DNA from: Mitsuokella multacida DSM 20544 | Lineage (GTDB): Bacteria > Bacillota > Negativicutes > Selenomonadales > Selenomonadaceae | Assembly (NCBI RefSeq): GCF_000155955.1 | Contig: NZ_GG697141.2 | Location: 444,855-508,854, forward strand | DNA: 64,000 nt | Direction: 5' to 3' | Shown here: one piece after another, positions 7,501 to 14,657 of the stretch | Layout: every line of letters begins with the position of its first letter | Position numbering within the stretch: the stretch's first letter is position 1 | Notes under the pieces: generated by a model | Seen by the model: only the letters and a program-made list of their open reading frames with translations | Databases searched by the model: none | What the model was told of the DNA's origin: nothing | Translations under genes and position numbers: made by a program

Positions 7501-8145
7501 ATCGGGCCGGTCAACCCCAACGCCGTCGAGGAGTACGAGAACCTGCAGAAGCGCCACGCCTTCATGAAGAAGCAGTCGACCGACCTCATCGAGGCCAAGG
7601 AGAACCTCGGCCGCATCCTCGCGGAGATGGACGAGGCCATGACGAAGCAGTTCCAGTCCGCCTTTGCGGACATCCAGCGCTACTTCGGCGAGATTTTCGT
7701 GCGCCTCTTCGGCGGCGGCAAGGCCGAGCTCAAGATGCTCGACGAGAGCGATGTGCTCCACACGGGCATCGACATCCTTGTGACCCTGCCGCAGAAGAAG
7801 CGCCAGAGCCTCGCCGCACTCTCGGGCGGCGAGCGCGCCCTGACGGTCATCGCACTGCTCTTCGCCTTCCTGCGCTACCGCCCGTCGCCTTTCTCGGTGC
7901 TCGATGAGATCGATGCACCGCTCGACGAGGCGAATGTCATGCGCTTTGGCCGCTTCCTGCAGGAGTTCGCGGAGCAGACGCAGTTCATCGTCGTCACGCA
8001 CCGCAAGGGAACGATGGAGGTGGCCGACACGATGTACGGCGTGACGGTCGAAGAGTCGGGCGTCTCGCGCCTGCTGTCCGTGCGGCTTGACGAGCTCGAC
8101 GACGATGCAGCTGGCATCGAGAAAAGTGAGAGAAGTGAGAAGTAA
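4552..8145 (+). CDS. smc: Chromosome segregation ATPase SMC
   Basis: A full-length 1197-residue condensin subunit. The TTG at 4552 begins QLKRLEAYGFKSFADK, the standard SMC N-terminus. Walker A is GPNGSGKSN at residues 31-39. Two coiled-coil arms (about 170-500 and 670-1020) flank a hinge at about 503-662 that ends in GGSLSGG. The signature LSGGERAL is at about 1090 and Walker B SVLDEIDAPLDE at about 1114. SMC works with ScpA and ScpB to compact and resolve chromosomes; neither is in this window. ftsY follows 42 nt downstream as in many Firmicutes, but rnc, often upstream, is replaced here by the LysR gene. Confidence 0.97.
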   Translation: MQLKRLEAYGFKSFADKITIEFDHGITAIVGPNGSGKSNITDAVRWVLGEQNIRNLRGTRSEDIIFAGSAQRRPLNIAEVSLIFDNDGTLPVDFREVAVTRRLYRSGESEYFINRSRCRLKDIYQLFADTGIGHDGMSIIGQNRMEDILNSRPEDRRAFFEETAGITKFRDRKRETVKKLTDTEANLLRVQDIMQEIETQLEPLARHAEKTRQYNALHEEYQKCKLTKFARSARREADRKAANEEKLQKVRDESLGFETAVGRAAAEREAMQKEILELEQCMKTGAEANESLRQKLEAANREIAALEERQGQSGAEKVRIEARRAELQEALVQSVREIGRLSGEAAEKKRKLTEADAHAEGQQERAAKIAAIVAERKKAAETLGKQRETKQEELAAAKQALAVLDRDIEAGSEGRAERQAAIAAAKAKQSSLEKQQQELTASLAEKEVALQQAVKAQQQARHAQQSAQQEKAALREQQEKLAQRAAGLQEKIDFLQHMQEEYEGFGKAPKAVLQSKEPWHDGVAGAIAELLTIPAAYMTAIEIALGGNQQNIVTEDTETAKEAIAYLKRKHLGRVTFLPLSTLSVQYPKDREKEAERGEGAIGWANELVEVEEKYRKAADFLLARILVVDTLDHALALAKKQDYRLRIVTLSGEFLAPGGSLSGGGRARREASFLNRSGEIESLHEKQADAREKLKEKQAEVQQAAEAAAEAERRQSEALALVQQQSVARAEARVSLERLKESLAAQVQTVQELFAADAKRQATFAENQNKRVLQARSVKLLAEAVEAAKKQAEESLLDLEDVEQDAAALGKCMQEEALQRTVLEQEWKRSAEQMALYRQEKQRGEQSLAELEQEEKQLATRTAESAARLQELERSSQGWQDSFDAAQKKQRDLYGLRMEKMAAGQELEAKGRELSRKLSRKQEEAHQLEILAAKIQMTLQDSQQSILHEFGLTPERALEEALDLEPQELRSRMQSLKRQMDAIGPVNPNAVEEYENLQKRHAFMKKQSTDLIEAKENLGRILAEMDEAMTKQFQSAFADIQRYFGEIFVRLFGGGKAELKMLDESDVLHTGIDILVTLPQKKRQSLAALSGGERALTVIALLFAFLRYRPSPFSVLDEIDAPLDEANVMRFGRFLQEFAEQTQFIVVTHRKGTMEVADTMYGVTVEESGVSRLLSVRLDELDDDAAGIEKSERSEK

Positions 8146-8187
8146 GAGGAATGCGTTTTTAGCATTTTTAGATAGGGAGGAATCATC

Positions 8188-9102
8188 ATGGGATTTTTTG
8201 ACCGGCTCAAGAAGGGCCTCAATAAGACCCGCGAAAACCTGACGAACAAGATCGAGAAGATCATCATCGGCTATGCCGACATCGACGATGACCTGCTCGA
8301 TGAGCTCGAGGAGACGCTCATCATGGCGGACGTCGGTGTCCAGACGACGGACAAGCTCATGACGGCTGTGCGCAAGGGCATCAAGAAAAAGGAAATCAAC
8401 ACGCCGGAGAACCTCAAGCCGTTCCTGCAGAAGCAGATTGTCGAGATCCTGACGGCGGGCGAGGACACGACGCGCATCGCTGAGCAGGGGCCGACGGTCT
8501 TGCTCGTCATCGGCGTCAATGGCGCGGGCAAGACGACGACAATCGGCAAGCTCGCCGCCTACTACAAGGGGCAGGGCAAGTCGGTCCTGCTCGCCGCGGC
8601 CGATACCTTCCGCGCGGCGGCCATCGACCAGCTCGAGGTCTGGGGCCAGCGCACGGGCGTGCCCGTCATCAAGCACGAGGAGGGTTCCGACCCGGCGGCC
8701 GTTGCCTTCGACGCCGTCAAGGCAGCCGTCGCGCGCAAGGTCGACATGCTGATCATCGACACGGCGGGCCGCCTGCAGACGAAGTCCAACCTTATGCAGG
8801 AGCTCGAGAAGATCAACCGCGTCATCGGCCGTGAGATCCCGGGCGCGCCGCACGAGACGCTGCTCGTGCTCGACGCGACGACGGGGCAGAACGCCATCAG
8901 CCAGGCCGAGCTCTTCACCAAGGCCGCACCGATTACGGGTGTTGTCCTGACAAAGCTCGACGGCACGGCCAAGGGCGGCGTCGTCATTGGCATCAAGAGC
9001 CAGCTCTCCATGCCGGTCAAGTGGATTGGCGTCGGCGAGGGTGTCGAGGACCTGCGCCCCTTCAACGCCGAGGACTTTGCCAAGGCGCTCTTTGGCGAAT
9101 GA
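8188..9102 (+). CDS. ftsY: Signal recognition particle receptor FtsY
   Basis: A 304-residue SRP GTPase. The ATG at 8188 follows GGGAGG. It is the short form without a long acidic A domain: the N domain starts almost at once, and the G domain has P-loop GVNGAGKT (109-116), DTAGR from about 191 and TKLDGTAKGG from about 255. It docks SRP-ribosome complexes to the membrane for cotranslational insertion. It ends at a strong terminator and is probably cotranscribed with smc. Confidence 0.97.
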   Translation: MGFFDRLKKGLNKTRENLTNKIEKIIIGYADIDDDLLDELEETLIMADVGVQTTDKLMTAVRKGIKKKEINTPENLKPFLQKQIVEILTAGEDTTRIAEQGPTVLLVIGVNGAGKTTTIGKLAAYYKGQGKSVLLAAADTFRAAAIDQLEVWGQRTGVPVIKHEEGSDPAAVAFDAVKAAVARKVDMLIIDTAGRLQTKSNLMQELEKINRVIGREIPGAPHETLLVLDATTGQNAISQAELFTKAAPITGVVLTKLDGTAKGGVVIGIKSQLSMPVKWIGVGEGVEDLRPFNAEDFAKALFGE

Positions 9103-9127
9103 CGGTAATCGGAATATCATAAAAGTA

Positions 9128-9172
9128 AAAGACGAGGTCACATGTGAGAGGATACATGTGACCTCGTCTTTT
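9128..9172. terminator. Bidirectional terminator between ftsY and the citC/citX relic
   Basis: An 18-bp perfect stem, with arms ending at GGTCACATGT (9145) and starting at ACATGTGACC (9154), an 8-nt loop, an A run on the left and a T run on the right, serves both strands. Confidence 0.9.
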
Positions 9173-9186
9173 TCAATTCAGTGGTG

Positions 9187-9318
9187 TCAGTGGTGTAGGT
9201 ATGCTGAAAGCATCTTGCTGATGCGCTTCGTCAAATCCTCGACGGAATGGCGGCGACTGCGCGAGCAGACCTGCGCCTGCTCGCCGCAAAGCAGGCAGCG
9301 GCGCGGCGGCATCGCTTC
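9187..9318 (-). pseudogene. citX: Remnant of citX (apo-citrate lyase phosphoribosyl-dephospho-CoA transferase), C-terminal end
   Basis: In a frame shifted against the citC remnant, about 43 codons read EAMPPRRCLLCGEQ, AQVCSRSRRHSVEDL and a final helix to a TGA at 9187. As I remember the family, the CLLC...CSRSRRHSVEEL-type pattern is the conserved C-terminus of CitX, which attaches the prosthetic group to the citrate lyase acyl carrier protein. The catalytic part of CitX is missing, and the fragment sits directly behind the citC remnant where citD, citE and citF would be expected in a cit operon. A remnant left by deletion is the simplest reading. Confidence 0.6.
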
Positions 9319-9924
9319 GGAGCCAGTCGTACGTCGCCTTGGGCACGAGCTCCTGCAGGTGCTGCCAGTCGCCGTCCTTGACGCACTGGCGGACGTCGGA
9401 GGCGCTGACGGCGCGGCCCGCGATGGCGAGGCGCGGGATGACGCGGCACTCGACGCCGAGCTCCGGCAGCTTTTCGCGCATCACCTTGTTGTAGAGGCCC
9501 GTGACCTGGCTGAAGGGCTCTTCGCCGCCGCGATCTTGGCGAACAGCGTGAGGTCGAGCTCGGCGTGACCGACACTCGCGGTGTCGTCGTCCGGCAGGAA
9601 GTAGCTCGGGAAGGTCGCGTTGCTGATGATGTACGGGCCGCTCGCGTGCAGGACGACGTTGCCGAAGCCGGCGATGCCGCGCTCTGCGAGGAATGCCTGT
9701 GTCTCCCTCTCGAAGCGGCTGAGGCAATGACGGAACCCGTCGGCTGATTCTCCATAAAGACGAGGCGGTCGGGCACGCGCGATCTCGTAGAAGCCGAGGT
9801 CGTGGAAGAAGCGCGCGGAGGCGACTTTCGTGTAGAGGAAGAGGTCGAGGTTGCCGCGCTCGAGTTCCTTCTCCATCAGGTGGCTGATGACGCGGTTTAA
9901 GAGCCCCTCGCCGCGGTGGCGGTG
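9314..9924 (-). pseudogene. citC: Degraded citC (citrate lyase ligase) gene
   Basis: Segments of [citrate (pro-3S)-lyase] ligase are found in order but in different frames. From a stop at 9927 the first frame gives RGEGLLNRVISHLMEKELE and FLYTKVASARFFHDLGFYEI (end of the acetyltransferase-like domain), then ASGPYIISNATFPSYFL and AELDLTLFAKIA. The frame then shifts near 9525 to EEPFSQVTGLYNKVMREKLP, VIPRLAIAGRAVSASDVR and ELVPKATYDWLRS. The stretch that should carry the HxGH-type nucleotidyltransferase motif (NANPFTLGH in relatives) is deleted, the N-terminus is missing, and about 10 codons are lost at the frameshift. It cannot yield an active ligase. Confidence 0.8.
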
Positions 9925-9951
9925 CTATCCCGCTGAACACGATCGCAATAG

Positions 9952-9990
9952 AAAAGCCTCTGCAATCCATCGATTGCAGAGGCTTTTTTT
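9952..9990. terminator. Bidirectional terminator downstream of dapL
   Basis: A 16-bp stem, AAAAGCCTCTGCAATC (9952-9967) with its complement at 9972-9987, loop CATC, A run left and T run right. It ends the minus-strand dapL transcript. Confidence 0.92.
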
Positions 9991-10006
9991 ATGGCAAGTT
10001 TGCGTA

Positions 10007-11239
10007 TCAGAACTTGAGCTTGGCAAAGCGTGCGACGGCGCGCTTCGTGTTCTCGCGGCTGCCGAACGACGTGAGGCGGAAGTAGCCCTCGCCGCACGGG
10101 CCGAAGCCTGCGCCCGGCGTGCCGACGATGTTGACTTCATGCAGCAGCTTGTCGAAGAAGTCCCACGAGCTCATATTGTTCGGCGTCTTGAGCCAGATGT
10201 ATGGAGCGTTGACGCCGCCAAAAGCCTGGAGGCCGGCAGCCTTGAGGCCCTCGCGGATGATGCGGGCGTTCTCCATGTAGTAGGAGACGAGTTCTTTGAC
10301 CTGCTTCTGGCCCTCTTCCGTGTAGATGGCCGCAGCGCCGCGCTGCACGATGTAGGCCGTGCCGTTGAACTTCGTCGTATGACGGCGGTTCCAGAGCTTG
10401 TTGAACGGCACGAGGGAGCCGTCCGCAGCGCGGCCCTTGACCGTCTTCGGGATAATCGTGTAGCCGCAGCGCGTGCCCGTGAAGCCCGCGGTCTTGGAGA
10501 AGGAGCGGAACTCGATGGCAACGTCCTTGGCACCCGGGATCTCATAGATGGAGCGCGGCACATCGTCTTCCGTGATGTAGGCGGCATAAGCGGCGTCGAA
10601 GAGGATGACCGACTCATTTTCCTTGGCGTAGTTGACCCACTTCGTCAGTTCCTCGCGCGAGAGTGTCGTGCCCGTCGGGTTGTTCGGGCAGCAGAGGTAG
10701 ATCATGTCGACCTTTTCCTTCGGCAGGTCCGGTGCGAAGTTGTTCTCCGCCGTGCAGGGCAGATAGACGACGCCTTCGAAGTGGCCGTCGTCCTGCAGCG
10801 TGCCTGTGCGGCCGGCCATGACGTTCGTGTCGAGGTAGACCGGGTAAACAGGGTCCGTGATGGCGACCTTGTTGGCCGTGCCGAAGATCTCCTGGATGTT
10901 GCCGCAGTCGCTCTTCGAGCCGTCGCTGACGAAAATCTCATCCGGCGCGATCTCGATGCCGCGGTCCGTGTAGTTGTGCTTGATGATGGCTTCCGTCAGG
11001 AAGGAGTAGCCCTGCTCCGGGCCGTAGCCGTGGAACGTCTCAGCCTTGGCCTGATCGTCGACGGCCTTGTGCATGGCCTCGATGCAGACCTGCGGCAGCG
11101 GCTGCGTGACATCGCCGATGCCGAGACGGATGATGTCGGCATCCGGGTTCGCTTCCTTGTAGGCGGCGACGCGGCGGGCGATTTCGGCGAAGAGATAGCT
11201 GCCGGGCAGCTTCAGATAGTTATCATTAATGGTAGCCAT
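10007..11239 (-). CDS. dapL: LL-diaminopimelate aminotransferase
   Basis: A 410-residue class I/II PLP aminotransferase that converts tetrahydrodipicolinate directly to LL-diaminopimelate with glutamate, bypassing the succinyl or acetyl steps of lysine synthesis. The start at 11239 follows GAGGAGG. The N-terminus ([19 protein letters not shown]) and [13 protein letters not shown] are typical of DapL. PNNPTG is at 185-190 and the PLP lysine is K249 in SFSKTAG. It works with asd (56276) and dapB (55421) in this window. It is a single-gene unit with its own promoter and terminator. Confidence 0.95.
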   Translation of the reverse strand: MATINDNYLKLPGSYLFAEIARRVAAYKEANPDADIIRLGIGDVTQPLPQVCIEAMHKAVDDQAKAETFHGYGPEQGYSFLTEAIIKHNYTDRGIEIAPDEIFVSDGSKSDCGNIQEIFGTANKVAITDPVYPVYLDTNVMAGRTGTLQDDGHFEGVVYLPCTAENNFAPDLPKEKVDMIYLCCPNNPTGTTLSREELTKWVNYAKENESVILFDAAYAAYITEDDVPRSIYEIPGAKDVAIEFRSFSKTAGFTGTRCGYTIIPKTVKGRAADGSLVPFNKLWNRRHTTKFNGTAYIVQRGAAAIYTEEGQKQVKELVSYYMENARIIREGLKAAGLQAFGGVNAPYIWLKTPNNMSSWDFFDKLLHEVNIVGTPGAGFGPCGEGYFRLTSFGSRENTKRAVARFAKLKF

Positions 11240-11288
11240 AGAATGAAATCCTCCTCATAGAATTGTTATCAATATAACTTTTTAGCAT

Positions 11289-11294
11289 ATTATA
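11289..11294 (-). promoter_or_regulatory. Extended -10 element of dapL
   Basis: On the minus strand the sequence reads TGGTATAAT, an extended -10 about 50 nt before the start codon, without a clear -35. Confidence 0.5.
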
Positions 11295-11490
11295 CCACAA
11301 CATTATGCATATGGCACGTATTTTCCAGCGTGAAATCCGAAAAACGCAAATTTATTCTGTGTGTATTTTACGATGTATTCATGTACTGCAATTAAATTAT
11401 GCATTCAATACATAACAATAAAAATGATTAATAGTATTTAGACAAGAATAATCGATGATTATCATTAAAATATTTTATGATAAATAGTAT

Positions 11491-11519
11491 TTACTTATGA
11501 TTATGGTATATTGTATAAT
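11491..11519 (+). promoter_or_regulatory. Candidate promoter of dcuB
   Basis: A perfect TATAAT at 11514-11519 with a poor -35 (TTACTT, 11491-11496) at 17 nt. In this AT-rich region chance matches are likely, so the call is tentative. Confidence 0.3.
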
Positions 11520-11807
11520 AAACAATGTGTTTAGGTGAAATGTTTCAAAAGACGTCCTGAGCCATTTGCCGGTTCCTATCCATATCAAAAAGCAATCATC
11601 TCGATACATTTTTCGTATGATTTTTTTTACAGGTGGCAGGATTTGAACGATGGATGGCGAAAACCTAATAACAAGCGGAAATAATCTCTTGGTTTAAATT
11701 GTTCCATAGGGAAACAGATTTGCTTGTCAAGGGGGGATTCAATAGGAACGTAGAGAGATTCATTTCACGAAGGCAAGTATATGTTTTTTAGGAAGGGGAG
11801 TTCTACC

Positions 11808-13151
11808 TTGAGCTTACTACTTGGTATCTTTATCCTGCTTGCGTGCCTGATCGTCGGCGTACGTTATGGCAGCCTTGGCCTTCCGGTCATCAGCGGCATC
11901 GGCCTCATCATTTATGTCTTTGTGCTTGGATACAAGCCGGGCACGCCACCAATCGCCGTCATGCTCACGATTATCGCAGTCGTCACCTGCGCGGGCTATC
12001 TGCAGACGTCTGGCGGCCTCACGGTCATGCTGAAGTACGCAGAGAAATTCCTGCGCAGTAACCCGAAGCGCGTCACGATTTACGCTCCGCTCACGACTTG
12101 GCTGCTGACGATCCTCTGCGGCACGGGCCATGTCGTTTACACGATGTTCCCAATCATCTATGATGTCGCAATCCACGAGAATATCCGTCCTGAGCGCCCG
12201 ATGGCTGTTGCTTCTGTCGCTTCGCAGATGGGTATTTCGGCATCGCCGGTATCGGTCGCGCTGGTCAGCATGGCTGGTTTCATCAGTGCAGCAGGCCTGC
12301 CGTTCACGGTCATCAATCTGCTGGCTGTCTCCATCCCGGCTACGTTCTGCGGCGTCATGGTTGCAGCAATTTGGAGCTATCGTCGCGGCAAGGATCTGGA
12401 AGAAGATCCGATTTTCCAGGCGTACATCAAAGATCCGGCTCATTACCAGGATGTATACGGTAATCAGACGGAATCGCTGCAGGATAAGGAACTGCCGAGC
12501 TCGTTCTATCGTGCTATGTACATCTTCTTCCTCGGCATCATCATCATTGCCGTGCTCGGTAACTTCCCGCAGATTCTGCCGTCCTTCCCGGATGCAAAGG
12601 GCACGATGAAGGCAATCTCCATGACGACGGTCATCCAGATGATCATGCTCGTCATCGCAGCGGCTATCCTGATTTTCTGCAAGGTCAATGCAAAGGATGT
12701 TGGCAAGAGCCAGGTCTTCCACGCTGGCCTCGGCGCAGTCGTCTGCGTCTATGGTGTTGCTTGGATGGCAGATACCTGCTTCTCCAACCACATGGCAGAC
12801 CTCAAGGCAATCATCGGCGGTCTCGTTCAGGCATATCCTTGGACGTATGCACTGGCTATGTTCCTCACGTCGAAACTCGTTAACTCGCAGGCAGCTGCCG
12901 TTTCGATCATCGTTCCGCTGGCTCTGACCATCGGTGTTGACCCGATTGTCATCCTGTCCTTCATCTCTGCTTGCTACGGTTACTTCTTCCTGCCGACGTA
13001 TCCTTCGGACCTCGCCTGCATCAACTTTGACCGTTCTGGCACGACGCATATCGGTAAATATGTCCTGAACCACAGCTTCATGATTCCGGGTCTTCTCGGT
13101 GTCTTCACGGGCTGCTGTGTCGGTTATGTCATTGCTCACATTCTCTATTGA
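11808..13151 (+). CDS. dcuB: Anaerobic C4-dicarboxylate transporter, Dcu family
   Basis: A 447-residue membrane carrier with about 12 hydrophobic segments. I place the start at the TTG at 11808: AGGAAGGGGAG lies 7 nt upstream, and the resulting N-terminus (SLLLGIFILLACLIVGVRYG) lines up with Dcu proteins; an ATG at 11781 has no ribosome site. Segments CGTGHVVYT, IIYDVAI and NIRPERPMA, and the C-terminal YPSDLACINFDRSGTTHIG, match DcuB-type antiporters closely. These exchange fumarate, malate or aspartate for succinate during anaerobic growth. Codons are more T-rich than in neighbours, as is usual for a highly expressed gene. A larA-family racemase follows 89 bp downstream. Confidence 0.93.
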   Translation: MSLLLGIFILLACLIVGVRYGSLGLPVISGIGLIIYVFVLGYKPGTPPIAVMLTIIAVVTCAGYLQTSGGLTVMLKYAEKFLRSNPKRVTIYAPLTTWLLTILCGTGHVVYTMFPIIYDVAIHENIRPERPMAVASVASQMGISASPVSVALVSMAGFISAAGLPFTVINLLAVSIPATFCGVMVAAIWSYRRGKDLEEDPIFQAYIKDPAHYQDVYGNQTESLQDKELPSSFYRAMYIFFLGIIIIAVLGNFPQILPSFPDAKGTMKAISMTTVIQMIMLVIAAAILIFCKVNAKDVGKSQVFHAGLGAVVCVYGVAWMADTCFSNHMADLKAIIGGLVQAYPWTYALAMFLTSKLVNSQAAAVSIIVPLALTIGVDPIVILSFISACYGYFFLPTYPSDLACINFDRSGTTHIGKYVLNHSFMIPGLLGVFTGCCVGYVIAHILY

Positions 13152-13192
13152 TGGATCATTGATCGATAGAGCGTGTAGTTTAACCGCATGAT

Positions 13193-13225
13193 AAGGGAGA
13201 CACTGACAGAGTGTCTCCCTTTTTT
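13193..13225 (+). terminator. Terminator or attenuator between dcuB and larA
   Basis: A perfect 12-bp stem (AAGGGAGACACT, 13193-13204, with its complement at 13210-13221) and a T run. The AGGAGG site of the next gene begins only a few bases further on, so any transcription of larA from the dcuB promoter must pass this hairpin. Confidence 0.85.
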
Positions 13226-13240
13226 ATAGGAGGAATCTGG

Positions 13241-14518
13241 ATGAAACAGTATACTTTTCATTATGGTCGTGGCACGAAGAGCTTTTCCCTCGATGAGAGC
13301 AAGGTCATCAAGGAAGTCGATATGCCGGCGGTCAAGCCTTTGACGGACATCAAGCAGGCCGTGCTCGATGCGGTTTACCATCCGATTGGACAGAAGCCAA
13401 TCAATGAGATCATCAAGCCGGGGGATACCGTGACCTTTATCTGCAATGACCCGACGCGTGTGGCCAACAGCTTTGACTTCATGCCGGTCTTGGTCAATGA
13501 GATGAATCGGCTCGGGGTCCCGGATGAGAACATGCAGATCGTTTTCTCGCTCGGGACGCATCGCCTGATGACGCAGGAAGAAATGGCAGAAGGGGTCGGC
13601 AAAGAAGTAGCTAGCCGTCTGCGGATGTATAACAGTGACTGCAATGTGCCCAGTGACTTTGAGTATTTCGGCACGACGAGTCGCTTCACGCCTGTCCTGA
13701 TCAATAAGCACATCTGCCATAGTGATCACGTGATTTTGACCGGCACAATCGTGCATCATTATTTCAGCGGCTACGGCGGAGGCCGTAAGGCTGTGCTGCC
13801 GGGGTGCGCAGCCATGGAAACCGTGCGTCACAACCATAGCTTCATGATGGACCCAAATGCTGGCCTCGGTCGCACGACGGGCAACCCTGTCTATGAGGAT
13901 CAGATGGAAGGCGTGGCACTCTGGGCTAAAGGACGCAGTGTCATTCTGTTCAACGCGATCTTGGATGCCGAACATCGCTTCCTGAAGATGTTTGCGGGAG
14001 ACTATATCGAAGCGCATCATGAAGCCTGCAAATTCGTAGATGAGGTTTACGGTGTCAAGATTCCTGCTCAAGCAGACATCACGATTGCCAGCTGCGGCGG
14101 CTATCCAAAGGATATCAATGTCTACCAGATGCAGAAGACGATGGATAATGCGGTGCTGGCGACGAAGCAGGGTGGTGTGGTCATCCTGCTGGCCGATTGT
14201 GAGGAAGGCAGTGGCAGCAAGGTGCTGGAGGAAACCTGCCGCACGTTGAAGACGGCTGATGCGATTGAGGCCAAGCTGCGTGACCGCTTCCTGATTGGTG
14301 CGAATAAGGCCTACGCCATTACGCGCCTGACGAAGAAAGCCCATTTCATCTTGGTCACGGGGCTCGACCGACAGCTGGCTAAGGACATGCTGTTTGATGG
14401 TGCTGTTGACACGGTAGAAGAGGCCTTGGAATTGGCGAAACAGTATGTTGGCGATGATGTGCATTACATCCTCATGCCGACGGGGAGCCTGACGGTGCCA
14501 CTTTATCGTCCCGAATGA
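13241..14518 (+). CDS. larA: LarA-family nickel-dependent 2-hydroxyacid racemase
   Basis: A 425-residue member of the lactate racemase superfamily (DUF2088). The ATG at 13241 follows AGGAGG. Key residues of Lactobacillus LarA are present: the HH pair at 172-173 (H174 in LarA), K183 in SGYGGGRKAVLPG (K184, which binds the nickel-pincer nucleotide), and FSLGTHRLM with its histidine. The superfamily includes racemases for lactate, malate and other hydroxyacids. The close partnership with a C4-dicarboxylate carrier makes malate a plausible substrate here; that is inference. The cofactor genes larB, larC and larE are not in the window. Confidence 0.85.
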   Translation: MKQYTFHYGRGTKSFSLDESKVIKEVDMPAVKPLTDIKQAVLDAVYHPIGQKPINEIIKPGDTVTFICNDPTRVANSFDFMPVLVNEMNRLGVPDENMQIVFSLGTHRLMTQEEMAEGVGKEVASRLRMYNSDCNVPSDFEYFGTTSRFTPVLINKHICHSDHVILTGTIVHHYFSGYGGGRKAVLPGCAAMETVRHNHSFMMDPNAGLGRTTGNPVYEDQMEGVALWAKGRSVILFNAILDAEHRFLKMFAGDYIEAHHEACKFVDEVYGVKIPAQADITIASCGGYPKDINVYQMQKTMDNAVLATKQGGVVILLADCEEGSGSKVLEETCRTLKTADAIEAKLRDRFLIGANKAYAITRLTKKAHFILVTGLDRQLAKDMLFDGAVDTVEEALELAKQYVGDDVHYILMPTGSLTVPLYRPE

Positions 14519-14570
14519 AATGCCGAGACAAATATATGCTGACAAGGCATAAAGCGTAAGAGCATGCGAA

Positions 14571-14622
14571 AAAAAGCCTGTATGGGTTCGACATCTTACA
14601 TGTTGAACCCATACAGGCTTTC
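14571..14622. terminator. Bidirectional terminator between larA and the LysR gene
   Basis: A long near-perfect stem, AAAGCCTGTATGGGTTC with GAACCCATACAGGCTTT, separates the converging genes; the left side has an A run and the right side a short T run. Confidence 0.88.
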
Positions 14623-14657
14623 GTGGTTAAAAATCGGTTCTATTCGTTTTTATTGGC

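Larger units (their letters stand above)
11240..11807. other. 568-bp AT-rich divergent intergenic region (dapL / dcuB)
   Basis: This is the longest gene-free stretch here and is far more AT-rich than its surroundings. It holds the dapL -10 element (11289-11294), a weak promoter candidate for dcuB (11491-11519) and, if that is used, a leader of nearly 290 nt. Small symmetric elements are visible: ATTGT-N7-ACAAT around 11510-11526 and TGAAA-TG-TTTCA near 11537-11548. I find no RNA gene, no coding sequence and no riboswitch I can name. Confidence 0.8.

Noticed and set aside
11632-11648. A tRNA-like T-arm fragment on the minus strand (GTTCAAATCCTGCCACC) that might mark an old attachment site.
   Set aside because: The flanking bases do not form a T stem, no other tRNA arms are present, and no integrase is nearby; it is probably chance.
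11781-11807. An upstream ATG giving dcuB nine extra residues.
   Set aside because: No ribosome site precedes it, while AGGAAGGGGAG sits at correct distance from the TTG at 11808 and the family N-terminus begins there.
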